Positions 1-8,182 of a stretch of DNA of 64,000 nucleotides are shown here, piece after piece. Below the pieces are notes generated by a model. It did no database searches. It had not been told where the DNA came from and saw nothing but the letters and a program-made list of their open reading frames with translations. The position numbers were made by a program, and so were the translations under genes. The stretch is from the NCBI RefSeq assembly GCF_004798665.1, contig NZ_CP039292.1:992001-1056000 (forward strand). The letters run 5' to 3'. The DNA is from Actinomyces procaprae (GTDB taxonomy: Bacteria; Actinomycetota; Actinomycetes; Actinomycetales; Actinomycetaceae). Within the stretch, counting starts at the first letter, position 1, and every line of letters begins with the position of its first letter.

Positions 1-341
1 GTACCCAGCACTACCTGACCGCATCGGTGGCCGGCAGCATTGGCTTCGATGCCATGACCGTGGCGCTGCTGGGCCGTTCCACGCCGCAGGGCACGGTCCT
101 AGCGGGTCTGCTCTTCGGGGCGCTCACCGCGGGCGGCACCACCATGCAGGCCGCCACCGGCACCCCCATCGACATCGTCCTGGTCCTGCAGTCCATGATC
201 GTCCTATTCATTGCGGCCCCACCGCTGGTGCGCGCCATCTACCACCTGCCCGCGCCCGGCTCCTGGCGGCGGCGCCGCGACGGCGTCGCCAAGGCAACGG
301 CCGTCGCCGTCAACGCAGCCGCAGGCAACAAGGAGGCCTGA
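1..341 (+). CDS. nucleoside ABC transporter permease, 3' part
   Basis: The C-terminal end of an inner-membrane permease; its start lies before the window and the reading frame is open from base 3. The visible part holds small-residue-rich membrane helices and a charged, Ala-rich cytoplasmic tail. It is assigned by context: the next gene is a second permease of the BPD_transp_2 (branched-chain amino acid/ribose-like) type, followed by cdd, deoA and deoC. Paired permeases of this kind with a BmpA-type lipoprotein import nucleosides. The stop is 3 nt before the next start, and the Shine-Dalgarno of the next gene lies inside this gene's last codons. Substrate is inferred from the neighbours only. 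Confidence 0.75.
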   Translation, partial: TQHYLTASVAGSIGFDAMTVALLGRSTPQGTVLAGLLFGALTAGGTTMQAATGTPIDIVLVLQSMIVLFIAAPPLVRAIYHLPAPGSWRRRRDGVAKATAVAVNAAAGNKEA

Positions 342-344
342 CCC

Positions 345-1637
345 ATGACTTCCTCCCAGACAGTCGCACCGAGCAGCGACGCTGCCCCGCAGGACATGCC
401 CGTGGTCGTCCGCGAGCCGATCGCGCTCAAGCTCCCGATTACCGGCATGGTCGTCGCCCTGCTGGAAATACTCATGGGGGTGGTCAGCCACGGCGACACC
501 CGCTTCCAGCTGGCGACGAAGGCCGACTTCCTGAAGATCCCCGTGATCACCCTCGGCGCTCGCCCGGTGATCGCCGTCATGGTGCTGGTTGCCGTGGCCG
601 TGACCGCGTACCTGTGGACTCGTGCGGTCACGCGCATGAAGATCGGCACCTGGGCGGGCCTACTGCTCGGCGCCACCTTCATCATCGCCTTCCTCACCTG
701 GGCCGGTGCCGGACGCTCCACCGTCATCCCGCTGGTGACAATCCTGTCCTCCACGCTCGCGCTGTCCGTGCCGCTCGTCTTCGGGGGGCTGGCCGGCGTG
801 GTGGGGGAGCGCTCGGGAACCATCAACATCGCCATCGAGGGGCAGCTGCTCGGCGGCGCCTTCCTCGGTGCGGTGGTCGCCTCGATCACCGGCTCCGCCT
901 GGGCCGGCATGATCGCCGCGCCCTTCGCCGGCATCCTGGTGGCGCTGTTGCTGGCGCTGTTCGGTCTGAAGTACCGGGTCAACCAGATCGTCGTCGGCGT
1001 GGTGCTGAACGTGTTCGTCTCCGGCCTGACCAGCTTCCTGTTCTCCACCGTCCTCAGCGACAACCCGACGCGGCTGAACGCCTCCATGCGCCTGCCCACC
1101 ATTCCCATCCCGGTGCTCTCGCAGATTCCGGTCATCGGCCCGGTGCTGTTCCGGCAGACGATCCTGGTGTACCTGATGTACGCGGCCGTCGCGGTGCTGT
1201 CCTTCATGCTGTTCCGCTCCCGCTGGGGTCTGCGCATGCGCGCCTGTGGTGAGCACCCGCGGGCCGCGGACACCGTCGGCATCAACGTCATGCGTACCCG
1301 CGTGAACAACCTGATGCTGGGCGGTGCGCTGGCGGGCCTGGGTGGCGCCTTCTTCACCATCGGCTCCGGACTGGCCTTCACCAAGGACATGTCATCCGGC
1401 AACGGCTACATCGCCCTGGCGGCCATGATCCTGGGCGCCTGGAACCCCATCGGCACCCTTTACGCCGCGCTCCTGTTCGGCTTCGCCTCTGCGGTGGGGC
1501 AGACGCTGTCCGTCATCGGCTCCCCGATTCCGGCGAACATCATCTTGATGATCCCCTACATCGTGACCGTCTTCGCCGTGGCCGGCTTCGTCGGTCGCGT
1601 GCGCGCCCCCGCCGCCGAGGGGGTCCCGTACCCGTGA
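345..1637 (+). CDS. nucleoside ABC transporter permease (YufQ-like)
   Basis: 430-residue integral membrane permease of the BPD_transp_2 family. After a 30-residue polar N-terminus there are about ten hydrophobic segments. A family-typical central stretch contains GERSGTINIAIEGQLL (about residues 153-168), which in this family (for example YufQ/NupQ) lies at the cytoplasmic coupling region. It should form the membrane channel together with the upstream permease and be powered by an ATPase encoded before the window. The start is ATG with AAGGAGG 8 nt upstream, inside the end of the previous gene. The stop overlaps the GTG start of cdd by 4 nt, indicating one operon with the salvage genes. Confidence 0.85.
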   Translation: MTSSQTVAPSSDAAPQDMPVVVREPIALKLPITGMVVALLEILMGVVSHGDTRFQLATKADFLKIPVITLGARPVIAVMVLVAVAVTAYLWTRAVTRMKIGTWAGLLLGATFIIAFLTWAGAGRSTVIPLVTILSSTLALSVPLVFGGLAGVVGERSGTINIAIEGQLLGGAFLGAVVASITGSAWAGMIAAPFAGILVALLLALFGLKYRVNQIVVGVVLNVFVSGLTSFLFSTVLSDNPTRLNASMRLPTIPIPVLSQIPVIGPVLFRQTILVYLMYAAVAVLSFMLFRSRWGLRMRACGEHPRAADTVGINVMRTRVNNLMLGGALAGLGGAFFTIGSGLAFTKDMSSGNGYIALAAMILGAWNPIGTLYAALLFGFASAVGQTLSVIGSPIPANIILMIPYIVTVFAVAGFVGRVRAPAAEGVPYP

Positions 1638-2131
1638 TCGGCACCGACAACTACGCGGCCGGGCCGGCCCGGGCCGTCTCCGGCGCCGCGCCCGCCGTCG
1701 ACGCGCACATGTGGGCGCGGCTGCGGGAGCTGGCCACTGAGGCCATGCGGCGCGCCTACGCGCCCTACTCCCACTTCCGGGTGGGGGCGGCCGCCCTGGT
1801 CGACGACGGCCGCCTCGTGTCCGGCTGCAACGTGGAGAACGCCGGCTACGGCGTCGCGCTGTGCGCCGAGTGCGGGCTGGTGTCCGAACTCGTGCGCACC
1901 GGCGGCGGACGCCTGGTCGCCTTCGCGTGCGTCGACGGCGACGGGCAGCCCTGCTCCCCGTGCGGGCGTTGCCGGCAGGTGCTGTCCGAGCACGCCCACC
2001 CGGACATGCTGCTGGCCATGCCGTCGGGCGTCATGACCATCGACCAGGTGCTGCCTGACCGCTTCACACAAGCCGATATCGCCCGGGTCACCGGTGGACC
2101 CGCACCAGCTCCTGAAGGAGGCCGCCCGTGA
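1634..2131 (+). CDS. cdd: cytidine deaminase
   Basis: 165-residue zinc enzyme that converts cytidine and deoxycytidine to uridine and deoxyuridine in the cytoplasm. The substrate-binding segment CNVENAGYG is followed by the active-site CAEC motif (catalytic Glu and zinc Cys) and by PCGRCRQVL, which supplies the other two zinc cysteines. The all-Cys zinc site and short length fit the homotetrameric class. The GTG start overlaps the stop of the permease (GTGA), and the stop overlaps the GTG start of deoA the same way, so the three genes are translationally coupled. The N-terminal 25 residues before the conserved domain are Ala/Gly rich and longer than usual. Confidence 0.95.
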   Translation: MIGTDNYAAGPARAVSGAAPAVDAHMWARLRELATEAMRRAYAPYSHFRVGAAALVDDGRLVSGCNVENAGYGVALCAECGLVSELVRTGGGRLVAFACVDGDGQPCSPCGRCRQVLSEHAHPDMLLAMPSGVMTIDQVLPDRFTQADIARVTGGPAPAPEGGRP

Positions 2132-3495
2132 CCGCATCCGCTGAACTGCCCCCCAACCCTGCAGCGGCTTCTGGGGTGGAGCCCTTCGACGCCGTCGACG
2201 TGATCGCCGCCAAGCGGGACGGGAGCCGGCTGACCGACGCCCAGATCGACTGGGTGGTGGACGCCTACACCCGTGGGGCGGTCGCCGACGAGCAGATGAG
2301 CGCACTGGCGATGGCGATCTACCTCAACGGCATGGACCGGGGTGAGATCGCCCGCTGGACCGACGCCATGATCCGCTCCGGGGAGCGCATGGACTTCTCC
2401 TCCCTGGACCGGCCCACCGCGGACAAGCACTCAACCGGCGGGGTGGGTGACAAGATCACCCTGCCCCTGGCACCGCTCGTGGCCGTCTTCGGCGTCAGTG
2501 TCCCGCAACTGTCCGGCCGCGGCCTGGGCCACACCGGCGGCACCCTGGACAAGCTCGAGTCGATTCCCGGCTGGCGGGCCGCGCTGACCAACGCAGAGAT
2601 CCTGGACATGCTGTCCGTCGACGGCCCCGGCGCCGTCATCTGTGCCGCCGGCAGTGGACTGGCCCCGGCCGACAAGAAGCTGTACGCACTGCGCGACACC
2701 ACCGCCACCGTCTCCTGTGTGCCCCTGATCGCCTCCTCCATCATGAGCAAGAAGATCGCCGAGGGCACCGGCGCACTGGTGCTGGACGTCAAGGTCGGCT
2801 CCGGAGCCTTCATGAAGGAGGCGGCTCAGGCGCGCGAGCTCGCCCAGACGATGGTGGCGCTCGGCACCGACGCCGGCGTGACCACTCGCGCCCTGCTCAC
2901 CGACATGTCGACCCCGCTGGGGTGCACTGCGGGCAATGCCCTGGAGGTGCGTGAGGCCGTAGAGGTGCTTGCGGGCGGTGGCCCCGCCGACGTCGTCGAC
3001 CTGACCGTGGCGCTTGCCCGGGAGATGCTCGACGCCGCCGGGCGGCCGGTGGATGAGTCGGAGCTGCGCGCCGCGCTCGGGGACGGGCGCGCCATGGACG
3101 TGTGGCGCGAGATGATTCGCCGCCAGGACGGCGACCCCGATGCGTGCCTGCCGCGGGCGCCGGAGACGGAGGTGGTGACGGCCGGCGAGGACGGCGTCTT
3201 GACCCGCCTGGACGCGCTCGGTGTGGGCGTGGCCGCCTGGCGCCTGGGGGCCGGCCGCGCCCGCAAGGAAGACCCCGTGCAGGCAGTCGCAGGAGTGGAG
3301 ATGCACGCCAAGCCGGGCGACAGCGTGCGCGCCGGGCAGCCGCTGCTCACCCTGCACACCGCCACCCCGGAGCGCTTCGGCCGCGCCCGCGCCGCCCTGG
3401 ACGGCGCGATCACGATCTGCCCCGCCGACGCCCCGGAGTCGCGGGACGCCATCGCACGACGCCGCAGCGGCGTCGTGCTGGACCGGATCGTCTGA
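2128..3495 (+). CDS. deoA: thymidine / pyrimidine-nucleoside phosphorylase
   Basis: 455-residue cytoplasmic phosphorylase that cleaves thymidine or deoxyuridine with phosphate to the free base and 2-deoxyribose-1-phosphate. It starts with the helical glycosyltransferase family 3 N-terminal domain (DVIAAKRDGSRLTDAQID) and carries the phosphate-binding signature KHSTGGVGDKITL, then SGRGLGHTGGTLDKLES and KVGSGAFMK, which are typical of family members. The C-terminal domain (PYNP type) contains KEDPVQAVAGVEMHAKPGD. Its length matches the bacterial enzyme. The GTG start has GAAGGAGG 6 nt upstream and overlaps the cdd stop. It feeds deoC downstream once the sugar phosphate has been isomerised. Confidence 0.95.
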   Translation: MTASAELPPNPAAASGVEPFDAVDVIAAKRDGSRLTDAQIDWVVDAYTRGAVADEQMSALAMAIYLNGMDRGEIARWTDAMIRSGERMDFSSLDRPTADKHSTGGVGDKITLPLAPLVAVFGVSVPQLSGRGLGHTGGTLDKLESIPGWRAALTNAEILDMLSVDGPGAVICAAGSGLAPADKKLYALRDTTATVSCVPLIASSIMSKKIAEGTGALVLDVKVGSGAFMKEAAQARELAQTMVALGTDAGVTTRALLTDMSTPLGCTAGNALEVREAVEVLAGGGPADVVDLTVALAREMLDAAGRPVDESELRAALGDGRAMDVWREMIRRQDGDPDACLPRAPETEVVTAGEDGVLTRLDALGVGVAAWRLGAGRARKEDPVQAVAGVEMHAKPGDSVRAGQPLLTLHTATPERFGRARAALDGAITICPADAPESRDAIARRRSGVVLDRIV

Positions 3496-3502
3496 GCCCG
3501 TC

Positions 3503-4306
3503 GTGGCTGCTGCTCTCCCACCGACAGTCCCGGTTCCCGGGGTACGGGTGGCGAACGGCCGTCTGCGCGTCGGCGGCTTCACCCAGGCGGGCGACGCCGT
3601 CACGCTCACTCAGTGCGACGGCACCACCTGTGGGGCAACCGCGCTCCTGGCCGCTCGACTCCTGCTGACCGAGCCCGGCACCGCCGCGGCGCTGCCAGGG
3701 CAGGCCTCCTCCGCCCGTGCCGGCCGAATGCTTCAGGACTCACTCGCAGCGGCTCAGAGGGGCTTGCAGCGCGCCATGAACCGGCATGCACGCGGGCCAC
3801 TCGGCCCGCTGCCCTGGACCCGGCGCCTGGGATCCACGCCCTGGGCCGTGTCCGCCGAGCTGACCCGCCTGCTCCGGCAGCTGGGGTGCGGCGTCGGCGC
3901 CTGTACCGTGAACTGGGTGGATGACCACGCAGGGGACTGGCCGGCCGTCGTCGGGGAGCTGCGAGCGCGGTTGGAGGACGGGGTACCAGCGGTCCTGCTC
4001 ACCGGCGGCCCACTGGTGATACCGCGTAATGACGTCGGGCGCGCATGGCGTGCGCTGAGCCGCGTGGCAGCTGCCGCCCCCGCGATCCCGCGGCATTACG
4101 TGCTGGCCCTGCCCTGGCGGGGTGCCGGGTTGAAGGATCCCGGCCCCGGGCACGCCCACATCTATGACCCCTCCAGCGGCGCCGTGCGCGCCCTGGATCT
4201 GCTCGCCGCCCGTGTGAAGAGCGGGCCGGGACCCCGCGAGCTGGGCTACTGGCCCCGCGTGCTCGCCGTCATCGCTCCGCCGCTCACGGCGGGCAGCACC
4301 CGTTGA
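3503..4306 (+). CDS. putative C39-like cysteine peptidase
   Basis: 267-residue protein of unknown function lying between deoA and deoC. I chose the GTG 7 nt after the deoA stop, because in-frame codons farther upstream lie inside deoA. A Q-x5-C-G motif (Gln37, Cys43; TQCDGTTCGATAL) matches the oxyanion Gln and nucleophilic Cys of papain-like C39-type peptidases. His198 (RHYVLALPW) and Asp222 (IYDPSSG) follow in the order and context expected for the rest of the triad. No signal peptide or membrane segment is apparent, so it should be cytoplasmic. Function is inferred from these motifs only; it could be a non-peptidase member of the fold. Its role in a nucleoside operon is unclear. Confidence 0.6.
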   Translation: MAAALPPTVPVPGVRVANGRLRVGGFTQAGDAVTLTQCDGTTCGATALLAARLLLTEPGTAAALPGQASSARAGRMLQDSLAAAQRGLQRAMNRHARGPLGPLPWTRRLGSTPWAVSAELTRLLRQLGCGVGACTVNWVDDHAGDWPAVVGELRARLEDGVPAVLLTGGPLVIPRNDVGRAWRALSRVAAAAPAIPRHYVLALPWRGAGLKDPGPGHAHIYDPSSGAVRALDLLAARVKSGPGPRELGYWPRVLAVIAPPLTAGSTR

Positions 4307-4349
4307 ATAGACCTACAGCGAATTCAGATCAACTAGTGAGAGGAATGCC

Positions 4350-5003
4350 ATGCCCGCTCGTGCGGAAGTAGCCGCCGTTATCGACCACACTCTGCTCAAG
4401 CCCGAGGCCACCGGGGAGCAGGTGGCCGCGCTGATCGCTCAGGGGGCTGAGCTGGGCACCTACTCGGTGTGCGTGTCCCCCAACCAGCTGCCGGTCCAGG
4501 CGCCCGCCGGGCTGCGCGTGGCCACGGTGTGCGGATTCCCCTCCGGGGCGCACGCCAGCTCTGTCAAGGCCGCCGAGGCCGCCGACTCCGTGGCCAAGGG
4601 CGCGGATGAGGTCGACATGGTCGTGAACCTCAAGCTCGTTAAGGAGCACGACTATGAGGGCGTCGAGGCGGACATTCGCGCCGTCAAGGAGGCCGTGGGG
4701 GACAGGCTGCTGAAGGTCATCATCGAGTCCGCGGCCCTGACCGACGACGAGATCGTCGCCGTCTGCCGGGCCGCCGAGGCCGCCGGAGCCGACTATGTGA
4801 AGACCTCCACCGGGTTTCACCCCGCCGGCGGCGCCTCGGTGCACGCCGTGGAGCTCATGCGTGCCACCGTGGGGGATCGCCTGGGCGTGAAGGCCTCCGG
4901 GGGTATCCGTGACGCCGCCACCGCGCTGGCCATGATCGAAGCCGGCGCCTCCCGGCTGGGCGTGTCCGCCACCGTCGCCATCCTCGAGGGTCTGCCCGCC
5001 TGA
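4350..5003 (+). CDS. deoC: deoxyribose-phosphate aldolase
   Basis: 217-residue class I aldolase that splits 2-deoxyribose-5-phosphate into glyceraldehyde-3-phosphate and acetaldehyde, the last step of deoxynucleoside catabolism. The TIM-barrel landmarks are present: [11 protein letters not shown] at the N-terminus, [10 protein letters not shown] in the middle, and YVKTSTGF with the Schiff-base lysine near residue 150, followed by [10 protein letters not shown] carrying the second conserved lysine. The ATG start is preceded by GAGAGGA at a normal distance. It lies 43 bp after the C39-like gene on the same strand and probably ends the operon; a very stable inverted repeat lies about 40 bp downstream. 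Confidence 0.95.
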   Translation: MPARAEVAAVIDHTLLKPEATGEQVAALIAQGAELGTYSVCVSPNQLPVQAPAGLRVATVCGFPSGAHASSVKAAEAADSVAKGADEVDMVVNLKLVKEHDYEGVEADIRAVKEAVGDRLLKVIIESAALTDDEIVAVCRAAEAAGADYVKTSTGFHPAGGASVHAVELMRATVGDRLGVKASGGIRDAATALAMIEAGASRLGVSATVAILEGLPA

Positions 5004-5042
5004 CGCACGCTCCCCATCCCCATCGAGGGCGGTCGTTGTTAC

Positions 5043-5097
5043 CGTCGAGGTCGGTCGAAGTAACCGATCTCGATGGTTACTTCGACCGACCTCGACG
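5043..5097. repeat. perfect 23-bp inverted repeat (long hairpin)
   Basis: Arms 5043-5065 and 5075-5097 are exact reverse complements, separated by a 9-nt loop. The arm contains the word CGAGGTCGGT, which recurs as ACCGACCTCGG in the tandem repeat at 30418-30476. It sits after deoC and could end that operon's transcript, but there is no U-tract and the stem is unusually long for an intrinsic terminator. A dispersed palindromic repeat is an alternative reading. Confidence 0.9.
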
Positions 5098-5204
5098 AAG
5101 AGGGGTGGCGGGTGGGGCGGCGCTCAGATGCCCGGGATCCCGCGCCTTTGGTTTTTGGCGTCTCCCGGGAGGCCGGGATCATCCCGTTCGGAGCGCAGCG
5201 CGAC

Positions 5205-5234
5205 TTGAAGATTTCGGGTACCCGAAATTATGAT
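5205..5234 (+). promoter_or_regulatory. promoter with palindromic operator for the metal ABC operon
   Basis: A -35 box TTGAAG (5205-5210) and a -10 box TATGAT (5229-5234) are separated by 18 nt. Those 18 nt (5211-5228) are exactly the perfect palindrome ATTTCGGGTACCCGAAAT. The -10 ends 7 nt before the ATG at 5242, so the transcript would begin at the start codon. A dimeric regulator bound here would lie between the two promoter boxes, as with MerR-type activators or a steric repressor. The regulator is not encoded nearby and its identity is unknown. Confidence 0.8.
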
Positions 5235-5241
5235 CCGGCCT

Positions 5242-6444
5242 ATGAGAACTGTTTTCACTTCGCGACGTCCCGCTGCTTTTGCGGTCGCCGCCGCGATGGT
5301 CGCAGCCCCTTTGGTCGCCTGCTCAGCGCAGAAGGCCACGAGCGCGAACGACGACGCTCTCAAGGTCGTCGCCTCCACCACTCAGATCTGTGACTATGTC
5401 ACCCAGTTGGCCTCGGGCGGACAGGACCTGGCATTCACGCGCACAGGTGCTGATGGCGTCACCACAGAGCTCGGCGCGGAGGCGGCCGACGCCAAGGCGC
5501 ATCTCGCCCTCACTTGCCTGCTGGCACCGAACGCATCCGCACACGATCACGAGATGACCGCCAGCCAGTCGCGCGCTCTGAGCGAGGCCGACCTGTTCTT
5601 GGTCAACGGCGTAGACCTCGAGCACTTCCTCGACGACGCGGTGACCGCCAGCGGGTTCAAGGGCACGATGGTGGTGACCTCCGGCGTACTCACCGCGCAA
5701 GAGGTGGACGGTGACGCAGATGCAGCAGCTGTCAGGCAGGAGCAGGAGGCTGAACTCCCCTACAAGATCGATCGGGGCGTGGAGGCTGTCGACGTGCTGC
5801 CCTGGCCCTTCGCGCCCGAAGACGGGGAGGAGGTCGAGTTCCGCTACGACCCGCACGTGTGGACCGCGCCCGCCAACGCCGTCGTCCAGGTGACGAATAT
5901 AGGCAATGCCCTGACCTCCGCGGATCCGGACTCGGCGCAGACCCTGGGCGCACACGTGCGGGCCTACACCGACCGACTCCGCGAGCTCGACGAATGGGCG
6001 GCGAACTCGCTGGAGTCGGTGCCCCAGGACAAGCGTGTGCTGTTCACCAGCCATGACGCCTTCGGATACCTCTCCGGTGCCTATGGCATCCGTTTTGAAG
6101 GCGCGGCGCTGAGCGACTTCAATGCCCAACAGGACGCTACGGCCCAGAAGATCCAGGATACTGCCGACGCGGTGAAGGCCTCCGGCGCCGTCGCGATCTT
6201 CGCGGAGAACTCCAACAATCCCCGGTCCGTGGAGAAGGTCGCCCAGCTGGCCGGTGTCACCGCGGTGATCGGTGACGAAGCCCTGTACGGTGACTCCCTG
6301 GGAGAGCCCGGCTCGGACGGTGAGACCTACATCGGATCGCTGCTGCACAATGTCACCAACCTGACCACCGTGTGGGGAGGCGAGGTTGCTCCAATCCCCG
6401 AGCAGTTAAGTGCCTGGACCCCTACCCAAACAGTGCAGCCGTGA
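5242..6444 (+). CDS. metal ABC transporter substrate-binding lipoprotein (ZnuA/TroA type)
   Basis: 400-residue extracytoplasmic solute-binding protein. The start at 5242 is chosen because it is 7 nt after a clear -10 box; the in-frame ATG at 5230 lies inside that box. A lipoprotein signal ends in the lipobox LVAC (Cys27), which would anchor the protein to the outer face of the membrane. Likely metal ligands of the cluster A-I fold are visible: His101 or His103 (AHDHEM), His205 (DPHVWTAP), His271 (FTSHDAFGYL) and an acidic residue near Asp345/Asp351. An acidic insert follows the first ligand region. Zn or Mn is the likely cargo. It also resembles the anchored-repeat-associated SBP family, so the substrate is not certain. 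Confidence 0.88.
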   Translation: MRTVFTSRRPAAFAVAAAMVAAPLVACSAQKATSANDDALKVVASTTQICDYVTQLASGGQDLAFTRTGADGVTTELGAEAADAKAHLALTCLLAPNASAHDHEMTASQSRALSEADLFLVNGVDLEHFLDDAVTASGFKGTMVVTSGVLTAQEVDGDADAAAVRQEQEAELPYKIDRGVEAVDVLPWPFAPEDGEEVEFRYDPHVWTAPANAVVQVTNIGNALTSADPDSAQTLGAHVRAYTDRLRELDEWAANSLESVPQDKRVLFTSHDAFGYLSGAYGIRFEGAALSDFNAQQDATAQKIQDTADAVKASGAVAIFAENSNNPRSVEKVAQLAGVTAVIGDEALYGDSLGEPGSDGETYIGSLLHNVTNLTTVWGGEVAPIPEQLSAWTPTQTVQP

Positions 6445-7295
6445 GTACCAGCGTCATCGGTAGAGGGCGAAGCTCCCAAGAATCGGCCGCGGGGGCGGCG
6501 ATCGAGTTCGCGGACGCGGCCTTCGCATACGGAGGTGTTCCTGTAGTCACCGGAGTGACCGGCTCGGTTGAACTCGGTAGGGGACTGGCTCTGGTGGGCC
6601 CCAATGGCTCGGGCAAGACGACGCTGCTGCGCTCCCTGGTCGGCATGGTTGACATCGTCGCCGGCAGCGTAAGGGTGCTGGGCGCAGCACCCGGTCGTGC
6701 ACGCCCCGGTGCGATCGCCTACGTCCCTCAGAGCAGCGATCTGGATCCGACATTTCCGGTAACCGCACTCTCGGTGGTGCTCATGGGAACCTATCCCGAG
6801 CTGGGGCTGCTGCGTCGCCCGGGGAGGGAACAACGCTCACGCTGCCGGCAGGCATTAGACGCCGTCGGCCTGGCCGCGGCGGCCGACCGGCGCTTCGGCA
6901 CCCTATCTGGAGGACAGCAGCAGCGCGTACTGCTGGCGCGGGCCATTGCCTCGCGTCCTGAGATCGTGCTGCTGGATGAGCCCTTCAATGGCCTGGACCA
7001 GCCCAACCGTGATGCGCTGCTGCGGATCCTGGCCGATCTGAAGGCCGCCGGCGTCGCGGTCATCGTCTCCACGCATGATCTGGTGCTTGCACGTGAGGTC
7101 TGTGAACAGGTGGTGCTGCTGGCCGGCCGCCAGATCGCCTTCGGCCCCCGTGAAGAGGTGCTTGTACCCGGCTATATTGACGAGGCCTATGGTGCGGCGG
7201 CTGCAAACACGGTGCTCACATCCGGGGCGGCCGCGGGCGGGCGGGGGTGCGGCATCGCCGCTGCCCAGCGGGTCCCGTCGGGAGTCGAACAGTGA
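6441..7295 (+). CDS. metal ABC transporter ATP-binding protein
   Basis: 284-residue cytoplasmic ATPase that powers the transporter. All nucleotide-binding motifs are present in order: Walker A GPNGSGKTT, Q-loop (YVPQSSDLD), signature LSGGQQQR, Walker B IVLLDEPFNG and the switch His in STHD. Length and the short Q-loop region fit the ZnuC/TroB group. The GTG start overlaps the stop of the binding protein gene by 4 nt (GTGA). The last 30 residues, after the ATPase fold, are Ala/Gly rich and not conserved in the family as I know it. The stop overlaps the next start in the same way. Confidence 0.92.
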   Translation: MSTSVIGRGRSSQESAAGAAIEFADAAFAYGGVPVVTGVTGSVELGRGLALVGPNGSGKTTLLRSLVGMVDIVAGSVRVLGAAPGRARPGAIAYVPQSSDLDPTFPVTALSVVLMGTYPELGLLRRPGREQRSRCRQALDAVGLAAAADRRFGTLSGGQQQRVLLARAIASRPEIVLLDEPFNGLDQPNRDALLRILADLKAAGVAVIVSTHDLVLAREVCEQVVLLAGRQIAFGPREEVLVPGYIDEAYGAAAANTVLTSGAAAGGRGCGIAAAQRVPSGVEQ

Positions 7296-8182
7296 ACGTC
7301 TTCTCCCAGGGATTGGAATCGCTGCGCTTGCTTCTGATCGGTGTTCCGGGCCTCAGTTCACTGGCGAGCGCACCATACCTGTTCAGGCCGCTGGTAATGC
7401 TGGTGGCGCTTGCAATTGTAGGTGCGGCCGTGGGGGTACTGGTGAACCTGCGTTCGGCCGAGTTCCACGCCGAGGCGCTAGTCCACGCCGTATTTCCCGG
7501 GATCGTGATCGGCGCGATAAGTGGGGGAATCGATGCGGTCATCCCGGCGGCGTGCGCCGCCGGGGCTGTGGCCGCGGGAATACTGACCCTGATCAGTCAC
7601 CGCAGCAGGCGGGACGCGTCCGAGGCGGGCACCGCTGTAGTGCTCACCGGATTCTTCTCGGTGGGTCTGATCCTGTTGCTGCGCACCGGTGACAGATCTG
7701 GTCAACTGGAGGCGCTCACCTTCGGTAGGCTCTTGGAGGTCACGGATTTGCGCCTGGCGCAGGCGCTGGTGGTATGCGGAGTCGCCCTGCTGCTAGTGGG
7801 TGGCACTTGGAAGGAACAGGTGTACCGGGCCTTCGACGCGGTGGGCGCGCGCACGGGAGGACAACGTGTGTTGGCGCTCGATCTGGTGCTGAACATGGCG
7901 ATTGCAGCCGTGGTCGTCTCAGCCGCTACGGCGGTGGGAACGCTGCTGGTTATCGGCTTTCTCACGATTCCCGGGACCACCGCCAGGCTACTGGCGAAAG
8001 ACATGTCTGCAATGCTGGGGATTTCCGTCGGTATCGGTCTGGGAGGAGGCTATTTGGGAATGCTGTTGTCCGCCATGCCGCTGCCGCGTCCGGTGTCCCC
8101 TCAGGCCTGTGTGGTGATGGTGATGGCGGCTGCGCTACTGACGGCGGTGTTCATCAGTGTGTGGCGGAGGAGGCGGGGATGA
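7292..8182 (+). CDS. metal ABC transporter permease, ABC-3 family (first)
   Basis: 296-residue integral membrane protein with about eight hydrophobic helices, of the ABC-3 (ZnuB/TroC) family. The conserved segment FHAEALVHAVFPGIVIG near residue 60 corresponds to the family's early helix with the small-residue His-Ala-x-x-PG motif, and the C-terminal VGTLLVIGFLTIPGTTARLL matches the other signature. The GTG start overlaps the ATPase stop (GTGA). A second permease overlaps its 3' end, so the channel is probably a heterodimer. Codon use is less GC-rich than in neighbouring housekeeping genes. Confidence 0.88.
   Translation: MNVFSQGLESLRLLLIGVPGLSSLASAPYLFRPLVMLVALAIVGAAVGVLVNLRSAEFHAEALVHAVFPGIVIGAISGGIDAVIPAACAAGAVAAGILTLISHRSRRDASEAGTAVVLTGFFSVGLILLLRTGDRSGQLEALTFGRLLEVTDLRLAQALVVCGVALLLVGGTWKEQVYRAFDAVGARTGGQRVLALDLVLNMAIAAVVVSAATAVGTLLVIGFLTIPGTTARLLAKDMSAMLGISVGIGLGGGYLGMLLSAMPLPRPVSPQACVVMVMAAALLTAVFISVWRRRRG

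Noticed and set aside
239..1402. Long antisense open frame (387 codons) across the permease gene, and many similar ones throughout
   Set aside because: Typical of high-GC DNA: the opposite frame of a real gene stays open. Products are Arg/Ala/Gly rich with no family features or ribosome sites.
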